A stretch of DNA of 64,000 nucleotides, taken from Clostridia bacterium (GTDB lineage Bacteria > Bacillota > Clostridia > Lachnospirales > Anaerotignaceae). Of the stretch, positions 8,722-17,263 are shown one piece after another. The position numbers were made by a program, and so were the translations under genes. Position 1 is the first letter of the stretch. Each line of letters starts with the position of its first letter. The stretch is from positions 60,179 to 124,178 of the forward strand of contig RZZU01000003.1 of assembly GCA_009929735.1 (NCBI GenBank). Reading direction: 5' to 3'. Below the pieces are notes generated by a model. It was not told the origin of the DNA. It did not search any database and saw only the letters and a list, made by a program, of their open reading frames with translations.

Positions 8722-10018
8722 CGAATTGGTTGATGTCATTAAGCGTTCAAACACCATAAGTCATATTGGCAAAATTGAAAATATTGTCGGAATGGCAATT
8801 GAAGCCTCCGGCAGAAAAGCCAGTATCGGCGAAATCAGTATGATTTATAACGAAAACGAGAAAAAACAAATTATGGCGGAAACGGTTGGCTTTCGTGATG
8901 ACCGTATTCTGTTGATGCCGTATGAAAGCATGAAAGGCGTTTCCGCAGGCACTTTTGTTAAAAATACGAATGAATGCTTAAAAATTGCCGTTGGGGATTT
9001 TTTGCAAGGAAGAATTATTGATGCGATGGGCAGACCCATGGATGGACTGGGCGAACTTAAGACAGATCAATATTTTCCTGTGGACAGCGTTGCAACAAAT
9101 CCGCTGACACGACCGCCGATAGAAGAAAAAATGCAGTTTGGTGTAAAAGCCATTGATGGTTTGCTTACCATTGGCAAGGGACAAAGAATGGGGATTTTTG
9201 CGGGAAGCGGTGTGGGCAAAAGTACCCTTCTTGGTATGCTTGCTAAAAATGTAAAAACAGATATTAACGTCATTGCGCTGGTGGGGGAAAGAGGCAGAGA
9301 GGTTCGGGAATTTATCGAAAGAGATTTAGGTGAAGAAGGCTTGAAACGCTCTGTTTTGGTGGTTGCAACGTCTGACCAGTCTGCCATGCTTCGAATGAAG
9401 TGCCCTTTGGTTGCCACTGCAATTGCAGAATATTTTAAGAACCAAGGCAAGGACGTATTGCTTATGATGGATTCGCTGACCAGATTTGCAATGGCACAGC
9501 GAGAAATTGGCCTTGCCATCGGTGAACCACCTATTGCAAGAGGGTATACACCATCAATCTATGCTGAATTACCAAAGCTTCTTGAACGAACGGGCAATTT
9601 TCAGGAAGGCTCAATCACGGGAATTTATACAGTGTTGGTTGAAGGGGATGATACCAATGATCCGATAGCGGATACGGTAAGAGGTATTATAGACGGACAT
9701 ATTGTTTTGTCAAGAAAATTGGCAAACGGGAACCATTTTCCTGCAATTGATGTAAATGCAAGCATATCAAGACTGATGAGTGCCATTGCAGAGAAGCATC
9801 ACTTGGAGCTGGCTTCAAAATTAAGAGATATTCTTAGCATTTATGAGAAAAACAATGACTTGATTTCTATTGGCGCCTATAAGCACGGCACAAACCATAA
9901 ATTGGATTTTGCAATTTCTAAAATAGATAAAATAAATTCGTTCTTAAAACAGGGCGTAAATGAAAAATTTTCTATAGAAGAAACAATCAAGCAGATGGAT
10001 GAAATCTTAAAAAACTAG
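8714..10018 (+). CDS. fliI: Flagellum-specific ATP synthase-like export ATPase FliI
   Basis: FliI is the hexameric ATPase of the flagellar type III export apparatus, related to F1-beta. The Walker A GIFAGSGVGKSTLLGM starts near residue 158. The Walker B region is LLMMDSLTRFAMAQREIGLA, and the conserved GEPPIARGYTPSI follows. The 434-aa length is normal. GGAGGG at 8701-8706 nearly touches ATG 8708, so TTG at 8714 (7-nt spacing) is the more likely start. It overlaps fliH by 8 bp, consistent with translational coupling. Confidence 0.95.
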   Translation: MFNELVDVIKRSNTISHIGKIENIVGMAIEASGRKASIGEISMIYNENEKKQIMAETVGFRDDRILLMPYESMKGVSAGTFVKNTNECLKIAVGDFLQGRIIDAMGRPMDGLGELKTDQYFPVDSVATNPLTRPPIEEKMQFGVKAIDGLLTIGKGQRMGIFAGSGVGKSTLLGMLAKNVKTDINVIALVGERGREVREFIERDLGEEGLKRSVLVVATSDQSAMLRMKCPLVATAIAEYFKNQGKDVLLMMDSLTRFAMAQREIGLAIGEPPIARGYTPSIYAELPKLLERTGNFQEGSITGIYTVLVEGDDTNDPIADTVRGIIDGHIVLSRKLANGNHFPAIDVNASISRLMSAIAEKHHLELASKLRDILSIYEKNNDLISIGAYKHGTNHKLDFAISKIDKINSFLKQGVNEKFSIEETIKQMDEILKN

Positions 10019-10045
10019 GGGCTATTTTATACTGTGGGTGATAAA

Positions 10046-10477
10046 GTGAAAAAATTTAGTTTTCAGCTAGAATCTGTTATGAATTATAAAAATCAGCGGT
10101 TAGAAAACAAGAAGGCTGAACATGCCAGGATTATTGCTAAGGTAAACGAGCAAAATCAAAAAATTGATTCCCTTGGGGAAAAATTCAAGGGAATCAATTT
10201 AGAGTATAACGAAAAAAAGGTGGCGGGAATTTCTATTATAGAAGCAATGGAATATTCAGGGTTTTTGTATAAGCTTGAGGTTGAAATTCAGCAGGAAAAG
10301 CGGTTGCTTAATGATTTGAAGAAAATAGAAGAGGAAAAGAGAGCGGAAGTCGTAGAGGTGAAAATTGAAACTTCAACGTTGGAGAAGCTGAAAGAAAAGA
10401 AGCTGGAAAGCTATAATAAAGAAGTGCAAAAAAGCGAAGAACGATACATAGAGGAGTTTGTTTCACGAAATTTATAG
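10046..10477 (+). CDS. fliJ: Flagellar export protein FliJ
   Basis: FliJ is a small coiled-coil protein that links the FliI ATPase to the export gate. The 143-aa product starts KKFSFQLESVMNYK, the classical FliJ beginning (KF-F-LE-VL-YK), and is then almost entirely charged coiled coil. GTG at 10034 is an alternative start, but GGTGAT at 10038-10043 can serve as ribosome site for GTG at 10046 and the protein fits better from there. It is the last flagellar gene; fliK, flgD and flgE, which usually follow, are absent. Confidence 0.85.
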   Translation: MKKFSFQLESVMNYKNQRLENKKAEHARIIAKVNEQNQKIDSLGEKFKGINLEYNEKKVAGISIIEAMEYSGFLYKLEVEIQQEKRLLNDLKKIEEEKRAEVVEVKIETSTLEKLKEKKLESYNKEVQKSEERYIEEFVSRNL

Positions 10478-10637
10478 GCATAGAGCAGGAATACAAAAAA
10501 GAGAAATAGAACCACCATGCCTTTTGACGGAACGGCAAAAAACTGTATGCAAGGGGATTTTTGTGTATTGCAAAAGGAGAATACGGGGTATCGGAAAGAC
10601 AAGGGCGTAAAATTTATATGTTTTTTTGATAAAACAT

Positions 10638-10666
10638 AAAAAAAACCTCTTGTAAAAACAAGAGGT
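10638..10666 (-). terminator. Rho-independent terminator after tRNA-fMet
   Basis: A 9-bp perfect stem (10645-10653 with 10658-10666) with an AAAA loop is followed, on the minus strand, by eight T. It lies 4 bp from the tRNA 3' end. Confidence 0.85.
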
Positions 10667-10670
10667 GAAA

Positions 10671-10744
<74 letters not shown>

Positions 10745-10774
10745 ACAATATACATATAACATACCACAAGTTTT

Positions 10775-10803
10775 ATTATAACCCAACCAAATTGATTTGT
10801 CAA
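10775..10803 (-). promoter_or_regulatory. Promoter of tRNA-fMet
   Basis: On the minus strand TTGACA (10798-10803) and TATAAT (10775-10780) are consensus boxes with 17-bp spacing, 30 bp before the tRNA. Confidence 0.88.
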
Positions 10804-10823
10804 CAAAAACATTTTCGCAAATT

Positions 10824-11537
10824 TCACACACCATCCTTAAATTTCGACTCTAACTTGTTTTTTCTGTCCTGCCAATCGGGCATGAGCTTGCTTAACAAGG
10901 CATAAAATTCTTTCCCATGATTTTTATAGCGAAAGTGTAGCAGCTCATGCAATACCACTTGCTCAATACAATCTTTTGGGGCTTTCATGAGCTGAAGGTT
11001 TAAGCGGATGGAATTTCCCTCTGTGGTACAGCTGCCCCAAAGGGTTTTCATATTTCTGATTTGAATGGTCGGACGTAAAATTCCATAGGGCGCAACAATG
11101 GGGGAAATATGCGTCATGATTTCTTCAAATTTGATGCTTGCCTGCTTTTTTAACCAAAGAAGATATTCATCACGCAGTGCATTTTCTGAAGTGCTGAGGG
11201 AGGACATATTTATTTTATCTGCGTGAATTTCTATTTTAAAACGTCCCTTTGACAAAACCAAACGGTAGGGCTTTCCTAGATAATAAAGTGTTTTTCCGTC
11301 GTAAAACCCTGTAGGGGGTAAATTTTGACGTATTTTTTCAATTTCTGCTAGGTGTGTAATAATCCAAAAGGATTTTGCGTTTACAAATTCTTCGATGACA
11401 GAAAGAGGAACCCTTTTAGAAGCAGACACAACGACTTGTCCGTGCTTATTGACACGAAGATTGATATATTTCACTTCTTTACGAATCAGCTCAAATTCTA
11501 ATTCGATGCCTTCATATGGAATTGTGTGGATAGACAT
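10824..11537 (-). CDS. YgjP-like metallopeptidase domain protein (DUF45)
   Basis: The 237-aa protein belongs to the YgjP/WLM-type zinc metallopeptidase family, whose physiological substrates are unknown. The zinc motif appears as HELLHFRYKNHGKEFY near residues 193-208, preceded by the conserved TLWGSCTTEGNSIRLNLQL. No signal peptide or membrane span is seen, so it should be cytoplasmic. A clear AAGGAG site precedes ATG at 11537. It stands alone between the tRNA-fMet promoter and the divergent TRAP operon; context gives no functional hint. Confidence 0.85.
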   Translation of the reverse strand: MSIHTIPYEGIELEFELIRKEVKYINLRVNKHGQVVVSASKRVPLSVIEEFVNAKSFWIITHLAEIEKIRQNLPPTGFYDGKTLYYLGKPYRLVLSKGRFKIEIHADKINMSSLSTSENALRDEYLLWLKKQASIKFEEIMTHISPIVAPYGILRPTIQIRNMKTLWGSCTTEGNSIRLNLQLMKAPKDCIEQVVLHELLHFRYKNHGKEFYALLSKLMPDWQDRKNKLESKFKDGV

Positions 11538-11791
11538 TGGAATTCTCCTTTGCAGTAAACAACATTATCTATATTTTACACAGATTAAAGGAGATTGTCC
11601 AGAGTGCGCATTTAATTTAATTTATGCGCTAAACTTAAATATATACATTGTGAAACCCTAAAATACTAAAAATGAATAGAAAATATGAAAATAATAAATA
11701 AGTTAATTTTTATATGATTCATTCATTTTACCAGAGAAATTGATAGATTATTTTAATGAAGATGCTAATTATTTATGAAAATTATTAAAAA

Positions 11792-11832
11792 AATTAATGG
11801 AAATTATTATTTGTATGATAAAACCATTAATT
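11792..11832. promoter_or_regulatory. Inverted repeat upstream of the TRAP promoter, possible operator
   Basis: AATTAATGG at 11792-11800 is matched by its complement CCATTAATT at 11824-11832, with a 23-nt spacer. It sits 5 bp before the -35 box of the TAXI promoter. Binding of a regulator is an inference. Confidence 0.35.
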
Positions 11833-11837
11833 CTGCA

Positions 11838-11866
11838 TTGAAGTATACATTAAAATATGTTAAAAT
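11838..11866 (+). promoter_or_regulatory. Promoter of the TRAP transporter operon
   Basis: TTGAAG (11838-11843) and TAAAAT (11861-11866) are separated by 17 bp, 64 bp before the start of the TAXI gene. Confidence 0.6.
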
Positions 11867-11930
11867 ATGAACTGAATATAAATGAAATTACTTGCATAAT
11901 GCAAAAAAAACAAAATAAGGAGATGGGTAA

Positions 11931-12941
11931 ATGAAAAAGAGATTGGCAACAGTAACAGCCTTAGCTTTGACTGCAATGATGGCATTCACAGGCTGCGGGG
12001 GCGGCAATGAGGCTGCTGAAAGCGGTGCTGAAAATGCTTCCGAAAATCCTGCAGGAAGCGCAGTGGAATTAACTTTGGGTACAGGCGGTACAACCGGTAC
12101 ATATTACGCAGTTGGCGGAACTATGTCTACGGTATTAAACAATGTAATGGAAAATGTTAGTCTAAAGGTTGTTTCCACAGGAGCTTCCAAAGCGAACATT
12201 TTAGATATTGACGACAAGGTTTCTGATATTGCAATCGTTCAGAATGACGTAATGTACTACGCATATAATGGAACCGACCTTTTTGCAGAAGACGGAGCCA
12301 TTACTTCATTCTCCGCAGTTGCAGGTGTTTATAATGAAACCTGCCAGATTATTGCAGCACCCGGCATTTCCAGCATTGCTGATTTAAAAGGCAAAACTGT
12401 AAATGTAGGCGATGCAGGCAGCGGTGTTGAGTTTAACGCTACACAAATTTTGGCAGCTTACGGCATTGACATCAACAAGGACATTACTAAGGTAAATGGC
12501 AGCTTTGGCGATGCGGCAGACTCCATCAAAGATGGTAAGATCGATGCGGCATTTATCACAGCTGGCGCACCTACAACTGCGGTTGTAGACTTGGCGATTT
12601 CCAAAGATATCAATTTGTTAGCAATTGATGATGAACACGCAGATGCTTTGATTGCTGATTATCCTTTCTATACAAAGACCGTGATTCCTGGTGCAACCTA
12701 TGCTTGTGTTCCTGATGATGTTCAGACATTAAGCGTACGTGCAACCTTGATTGTTGATAATGAGTTGTCTGATGATACTGTTTATGAATTGACAAAGGCA
12801 CTCTTTGAAAATAAGGATGCTTTGGCAAGCAGCAATGCAAAATTTGCCGAATTGGATCCGAATGCAGCAGTACAGGGGATTTCCGTTCCTTTCCACCCCG
12901 GTGCTGAAAAATACTTTAAAGAGATTGGTGTCCTTAGCTAA
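11931..12941 (+). CDS. TAXI family TRAP transporter solute-binding lipoprotein
   Basis: This is the extracytoplasmic substrate receptor of a TRAP transporter, anchored to the membrane as a lipoprotein. The signal peptide MKKRLATVTALALTAMM ends in the lipobox FTGC, with the modified Cys near residue 22. Mature features of the TAXI branch are LTLGTGGTTGTYYAVGG, AIVQNDVMYYAYNG and DLKGKTVNVGDAGSGVE. Length of 336 aa is normal. GGAGATGGG precedes ATG. It is followed directly by the DUF1850 gene and the fused permease, a common TAXI arrangement. The substrate is not known; glutamate/oxoglutarate-type acids have been reported for some TAXI systems. Confidence 0.93.
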   Translation: MKKRLATVTALALTAMMAFTGCGGGNEAAESGAENASENPAGSAVELTLGTGGTTGTYYAVGGTMSTVLNNVMENVSLKVVSTGASKANILDIDDKVSDIAIVQNDVMYYAYNGTDLFAEDGAITSFSAVAGVYNETCQIIAAPGISSIADLKGKTVNVGDAGSGVEFNATQILAAYGIDINKDITKVNGSFGDAADSIKDGKIDAAFITAGAPTTAVVDLAISKDINLLAIDDEHADALIADYPFYTKTVIPGATYACVPDDVQTLSVRATLIVDNELSDDTVYELTKALFENKDALASSNAKFAELDPNAAVQGISVPFHPGAEKYFKEIGVLS

Positions 12942-13463
12942 TTGCTGCATCGTGGACAACTGAGATTTAAGCAGATTGTTGGCATAGTGGTTGCAATAAT
13001 AGCTGTTATTATTGCAACTGCTATTTTTCATTTGAACCCTACAGAAGATTGCCTGATATTGCGGAACGGGAGAACAGGCAGTATTCTCGCAAGTTACCCT
13101 ATGGAAGAAGGCGGGGAATTTTCTGTGCGATTCATACATTCTGTAAACAAATCTCCGGTGGAGGACAGATACCGGATTGAAAACAACCAAATTGTAGTAT
13201 ATGAAACGGCTTACTACAACTTTGGAGCAGGGGTGCAGACGGAGTTGGGAGAGGGACAAACATTATCCTATGCAGAGGATGGAGCTATGATTATTTCCGG
13301 GTTTGACAAGCCCATTGGTGATCTTTCTTATATTGTCAGCCCTGTGTATGACCATATTTTGCTTGTAAATGAAGAGGAAATCAGTCTGCGCCAACTTTGC
13401 GGTGAAGAAAGACTTGTTTCCTTTCGCTATGAAAAGGGAAAGATAGGTTTTAAGCTTCCTTGA
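12942..13463 (+). CDS. DUF1850 domain protein of the TRAP operon
   Basis: The 173-aa protein has one N-terminal membrane span (residues about 12-28) and an extracytoplasmic domain with the DUF1850 pattern: FSVRFIHSVNKSPVEDRY, then ETAYYNFGAGVQTE. DUF1850 genes are found almost only between TAXI receptors and fused TRAP permeases, so a role in that transporter is likely although the activity is unknown. The TTG start immediately follows the TAXI stop and has no clear ribosome site; coupling to the upstream gene is possible and the exact start is uncertain. Confidence 0.8.
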   Translation: MLHRGQLRFKQIVGIVVAIIAVIIATAIFHLNPTEDCLILRNGRTGSILASYPMEEGGEFSVRFIHSVNKSPVEDRYRIENNQIVVYETAYYNFGAGVQTELGEGQTLSYAEDGAMIISGFDKPIGDLSYIVSPVYDHILLVNEEEISLRQLCGEERLVSFRYEKGKIGFKLP

Positions 13464-13593
13464 AGGCATAAGATTTGGACGTTTTTCATTATTTATTTGC
13501 CGAAAAACAAGTTTATACTTTAAAAAATACAGAATACAAATGAACTCGAAAAATTCTCTGTTTCAGAGAGGTATAAAAGGAGGAGGGAATAGG

Positions 13594-15549
13594 GTGTTTA
13601 AAAGGAAAGAAAAAATATCCTTGCAAGACTTAGCAGCATTTGACGCCGAAGTAAAGGGTGCAGATTTGGAAGCTGTGATGAAAAAATATGACAGAGAGGC
13701 AAACGTTCGTCACTTTGAAGGGATTCCAAAGATAGCTGTACGGTGTATGCTGATTGGGTTTGCATTATTTATGGTGTATATGAACCTGTTTTCAAATTGG
13801 GGTGAGCAGGTTAGACGTTGTTTATTCTTAGGCATGGTCATTTTGCTGATATTTACAATTTATCCAAGAAGAAAAGGATTGGCGCAAAAGGCAAACTTTA
13901 TTCCTTGGTATGATTGGATTTTAGGGATTGCTGGCTCTGCAAGCTTTTTCTATTATGTCATAAATTTCAATGAAATTCTTCAAAAGGCAACAAGAATCGG
14001 ACAGGCTGAAGTGATCATTGGCATAATTGGGATTTTGGTATTAACGGAGGCTTGCCGTCGTGTTACTGGTATTCCCATTATTGCCGTGGCATCCGGGTTT
14101 GTTATTTACGCATTTTCCACGGGAGTACCCCTCAGACGAATTATCTATAACTTGTTCTACACTACAACGGGGGTCATTGGGGTACCCATCGGTGTCTGTT
14201 CCACATTTATCGTACTGTTCATTATTTTTGGTGCCTTTTTGGAGGCTACGGGTATATCCAACTTTTTCATTCAATGCGCAAACTCTGTTGCAGGTGCCAG
14301 TTCAGGCGGACCAGCTAAGGTTGCGGTTATTTCCAGTGCGTTATGCGGTATGGTTTCCGGCAGCTCGGTTGGAAATACGGTGACAACGGGCAGTGTTACT
14401 ATTCCCATGATGAAGAAAACGGGCTATCCGGCGGAATTTGCGGGAGCGGTTGAGGCTGCGGCTTCTACCGGCGGACAGATTATGCCCCCGATTATGGGTG
14501 CGGCTGCGTTTTTAATGGCAGAAATGTGCGGCGTGGAATACGCAAGCATTATTCAAAAGGCAATATTGCCTGCATTTTTATACTTTGCGGGGATTTTCCT
14601 GATGGTGCACTTTAAAGCAAAAAAACTCAAGCTGCAGGGAATTCCAAAGGACCAATTACCAAAATTCAGCCATTTGGTGAAAAATATATATTTACTCTTG
14701 CCCTTGGTTGTATTGGTTTATATGATTATTGATGGCTACACCATGTCACGCTCCGCAATTTTTGCAACCCTGGTGGCGGTTGCAGTCAGTATGTTCAACA
14801 AAGAGAACCGTATGAATGTAAACGGATTTTTTACTGCCCTTGAAAACGGCGGTAAGGGGACGCTTTCCGTTGCGGCGGCTTGTGGTATGGCGGGGATTAT
14901 TGCAGGCGTTGTAAGTATGACAGGATTGGGGCAGATTTTTATTTCGGGCATTGTTTCTATAGCTGGGAATAATTTAATCGTTGCGTTGATGCTGACCATG
15001 GTATGCTGTATCATTTTGGGCATGGGCGTACCGACAACGGCGAACTATATCATTATGGCAACAACCTGCGCACCCATTTTAATTACAGGGATGAACATGA
15101 ACATCATTGCTGCAAATATGTTTGTATTCTATTTCGGCATCGTTGCAGATATTACGCCGCCCGTTGCTTTGGCTGCCTATGCGGGTGCCGCAATTGCCGG
15201 AGCAAACCCTATGAAAACGGCATTTAACGCCACAATGCTTGCGATTGCTGCATTTATTATTCCCTATGTGTTTGCGTTTAACGAGGCGTTATTGTTAATT
15301 AATACAACACCTTTGCAGGTTGTTCAGGTAGTGACGACTTCATTTATCGGTATGTTTGCTATTTCGGCGGGAATGATTGGATATATGTTCAGAGATTTAA
15401 AGCCAATTGTGCGCATACTTTGTATCGGATGTGGCTTGATGCTCATTTACCCCAGTATGCTTACAGACATCGTGGGGCTTGCTGCAATTGGTGCTATTAT
15501 TGCTGTACAGTTGGTTGCAAATGGCAAAGAAGGAAAAACAGCGAAATAA
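13594..15549 (+). CDS. TRAP transporter fused permease (4TM/12TM)
   Basis: This is the membrane part of a TRAP transporter with the small and large permease subunits fused, as is usual for TAXI systems. The 651-aa protein has many hydrophobic segments. Conserved DctM-type pieces include SGSSVGNTVTTGSVTIPMMK, AAASTGGQIMPPIMGAAAFL and GMGVPTTANYIIMATTCAPI. GTG at 13594 is chosen because GGAGGAGGG (13579-13587) sits just before it; the frame is open further upstream without a ribosome site. It should import an organic acid with a sodium gradient (family knowledge). A terminator follows. Confidence 0.92.
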   Translation: MFKRKEKISLQDLAAFDAEVKGADLEAVMKKYDREANVRHFEGIPKIAVRCMLIGFALFMVYMNLFSNWGEQVRRCLFLGMVILLIFTIYPRRKGLAQKANFIPWYDWILGIAGSASFFYYVINFNEILQKATRIGQAEVIIGIIGILVLTEACRRVTGIPIIAVASGFVIYAFSTGVPLRRIIYNLFYTTTGVIGVPIGVCSTFIVLFIIFGAFLEATGISNFFIQCANSVAGASSGGPAKVAVISSALCGMVSGSSVGNTVTTGSVTIPMMKKTGYPAEFAGAVEAAASTGGQIMPPIMGAAAFLMAEMCGVEYASIIQKAILPAFLYFAGIFLMVHFKAKKLKLQGIPKDQLPKFSHLVKNIYLLLPLVVLVYMIIDGYTMSRSAIFATLVAVAVSMFNKENRMNVNGFFTALENGGKGTLSVAAACGMAGIIAGVVSMTGLGQIFISGIVSIAGNNLIVALMLTMVCCIILGMGVPTTANYIIMATTCAPILITGMNMNIIAANMFVFYFGIVADITPPVALAAYAGAAIAGANPMKTAFNATMLAIAAFIIPYVFAFNEALLLINTTPLQVVQVVTTSFIGMFAISAGMIGYMFRDLKPIVRILCIGCGLMLIYPSMLTDIVGLAAIGAIIAVQLVANGKEGKTAK

Positions 15550-15563
15550 GTTTTTGATATTTT

Positions 15564-15593
15564 TGGGCGGTCAATATGGCTGCCCATTTTTTT
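15564..15593 (+). terminator. Terminator of the TRAP operon
   Basis: A short stem (TGGGC at 15564-15568 with GCCCA at 15582-15586) is followed by seven T. Confidence 0.65.
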
Positions 15594-15676
15594 GTATAGT
15601 TTCGTGGACTTTCGAAATGTCCCCATTTCTTGATGTGTTTTAAACATCGTTCGTTATATGTAAATTTATTTTTCTA

Positions 15677-15707
15677 TTGACTTTGACGTAACGTCAAGTG
15701 GTATTCT
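15677..15707 (+). promoter_or_regulatory. MerR-type promoter with 19-bp spacer and central dyad
   Basis: TTGACT (15677-15682) and TATTCT (15702-15707) are separated by 19 bp, the overlong spacing typical of promoters activated by MerR proteins. The spacer contains a perfect dyad, TTGACGT-A-ACGTCAA, at 15683-15697. The downstream gene is itself a MerR regulator, so autoregulation is expected. Confidence 0.8.
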
Positions 15708-15731
15708 TTTTTTACAGTAGGAGGTGGCAAT

Positions 15732-16514
15732 ATGGAATACAGCATTAAGGAATTGTCCAAATTGGCAGGGATAAGCGCACGTACTCTGCGATATTATAAT
15801 GAAATAGGACTGCTTTTGCCTTTGCGTACCAATGATGCGGGATACCGATTTTACGGAGAAAAGGAGGTTGAGCAATTACAACAGATTCTTTTTTATCGGG
15901 AACGGGGGTTAGCCTTAGAGCAAATTAAAAGCATTTTATTTCAAAATGATTTTGATATTCTTTCCGCTTTATACAGCCACTTGGAGGAGCTTGAAAATCA
16001 GAAGAAACGGTTAGATGGCTTAATTTCTATTGTAAAAAAAACAATCCGAGTGAAGAAAGGAGAAGAGGAAATGAGCGATACAGAACGTTTTGAACGATTT
16101 AAAGAAAAAGTGATACAGGAAAATGAAACGAAATACGGTCAGGAGGTACGGGAAAAATACGGCGATGCTTCCATGGAAGAAGCCTCGAAAAAAATGAAGA
16201 ATATGAGCAAAGGGGAGTATGAACGCTTTCAAAATTTGGAGAAGGAAATCCTTTTGCGTTTGGAGGCGGCTGTCTTGGCGAGGGGAAAGGCTGAAAGCGA
16301 GGAGGGCAAGGAAATTGTTTTACTGCACAAGGAATGGCTGGGGATGACATGGAAAACCTATTCAAAACAGGCGCATCTGGGCTTGGCTAAGATGTATGTG
16401 ATGGATGAGCGGTTTACCGCTTACTATGACAAGAACGTGCCGGGATGTGCGGAATTTTTGAAAAAAGCGATTGAATACTGGCTTGAGAAGGATGACAAAG
16501 TTGACACAATCTGA
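15732..16514 (+). CDS. MerR family transcriptional regulator with TipAS-like domain
   Basis: The 260-aa protein has an N-terminal MerR winged helix-turn-helix (YSIKELSKLAGISARTLRYY, residues 3-22) and a dimerisation helix to about residue 115. The C-terminal domain resembles TipAS (SKGEYERFQNLEKEIL, then HKEWLGMTWKTYSKQAHLGL), the domain that traps thiopeptides and other ligands in TipA. Such proteins usually activate efflux or their own gene on drug binding. Here no efflux gene is adjacent, so self-regulation or distant targets are possible. AGGAGGTGG lies before ATG at 15732. Confidence 0.92.
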   Translation: MEYSIKELSKLAGISARTLRYYNEIGLLLPLRTNDAGYRFYGEKEVEQLQQILFYRERGLALEQIKSILFQNDFDILSALYSHLEELENQKKRLDGLISIVKKTIRVKKGEEEMSDTERFERFKEKVIQENETKYGQEVREKYGDASMEEASKKMKNMSKGEYERFQNLEKEILLRLEAAVLARGKAESEEGKEIVLLHKEWLGMTWKTYSKQAHLGLAKMYVMDERFTAYYDKNVPGCAEFLKKAIEYWLEKDDKVDTI

Positions 16515-16688
16515 AATAGTTCAGTATGTTGAAGATTTTTTCAAGGGGATAGCGAAGAATTAGATGCATTCTGTCGACGGAACGGCCTTGGAACTTATAG
16601 GTTTCCTCGGATGCGCAAGCCTCGCCCAATGAGTTCTTTTGAAGGTCCCTTGTTTCCAAAATCTTTCCTTGCTAAAAAATATCTGTTA

Positions 16689-16744
16689 GACAAAGTCAAA
16701 AGCTTGAGTGCTTTGCCCTCAAACACCCACAAAGGTTTGGTCAG
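16689..16744 (-). repeat. Dispersed repeat, copy A (minus orientation)
   Basis: Read on the minus strand, this stretch aligns with 20905-20964 on the plus strand. In the best 50-nt core, beginning AAACC and running through TGTTTGAGGGCAA and CTCAAG to TTTTGA, about 43 positions agree. The two copies are therefore an inverted pair enclosing the DUF2007-like, ytaF and ATPase genes. Confidence 0.65.
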
Positions 16745-16784
16745 TGAGAGGGCAGCACCCGAGGTTTGTCGTTGCTTAAAAAAA

Positions 16785-16819
16785 AGGGCTAATTATGTGA
16801 AGATAATTAGCCTTTTTTT
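16785..16819. terminator. Bidirectional rho-independent terminator
   Basis: A 10-bp stem (GGCTAATTAT at 16787-16796 with its complement at 16803-16812) is preceded by A8 and followed by T7, so it can act on both strands. It lies between the convergent MerR gene and the minus-strand DUF2007-like gene. Confidence 0.8.
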
Positions 16820-16931
16820 AAGCAAAAAATTAAATATGGTTCAATCCTATCAAGGGAAGGCTTCTATCCTTTGCTTGATTTTTACGATTCAACATGAAAA
16901 AGTCTTACTGCTTCTTAAGAAAAAGATGTTT

Positions 16932-17207
16932 TCATTCTCCTTGTGTATCTTCATCCCAATGCCAAAATGCTTGAATATGATTTTTTGCTCTGTCAAAATC
17001 TTTTTTGTTGACATAAAAAATATAATCCATGGATTGGGTCAGTAAAAGTTCAGGAGAAATTGCCGGGTAAAACCCCTTGGGGGCATTGGTATCGATTGCC
17101 GATACAGAGTGCTCTATCTCTGCTTGCTCTAACAATTGACGCATATACGCCTGTTCTTCCAAGGAATGCGCTGTATATACAACCAGACGATTAAAAGATG
17201 TGAACAT
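16932..17207 (-). CDS. Small DUF2007-like protein
   Basis: The 91-aa soluble protein begins MFTSFNRLVVYTAHSLEEQ and ends near FYVNKKDFDRAKNHI. The pattern of a beta strand with YTAHSLEEQAYMRQLLEQAEI, followed later by FYVNKKDFDRA, resembles DUF2007 proteins, which have a ferredoxin-like fold and unknown role. GGAGGTGAT spaces 8 nt to this ATG (17205-17207); a nearer ATG two codons upstream is too close. It is on the same strand as ytaF and 56 bp after it, probably co-transcribed. Confidence 0.6.
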   Translation of the reverse strand: MFTSFNRLVVYTAHSLEEQAYMRQLLEQAEIEHSVSAIDTNAPKGFYPAISPELLLTQSMDYIFYVNKKDFDRAKNHIQAFWHWDEDTQGE

Positions 17208-17263
17208 AACCATCACCTCCGTTTTGTAAAGTATACCATGATTAAGGGGTGATGAAAACCATT

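Larger units (their letters stand above)
11538..11930. other. AT-rich intergenic region between the metallopeptidase and the TAXI gene
   Basis: No gene is seen. The left part is very AT-rich without recognisable structure; the right part holds an inverted repeat and the TRAP operon promoter, listed separately. Confidence 0.6.
16515..16931. other. Gene-poor stretch with repeat copy A and a terminator
   Basis: No gene with a ribosome site was found. It contains the dispersed repeat copy at 16689-16744 and the bidirectional hairpin at 16785-16819. Confidence 0.6.
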
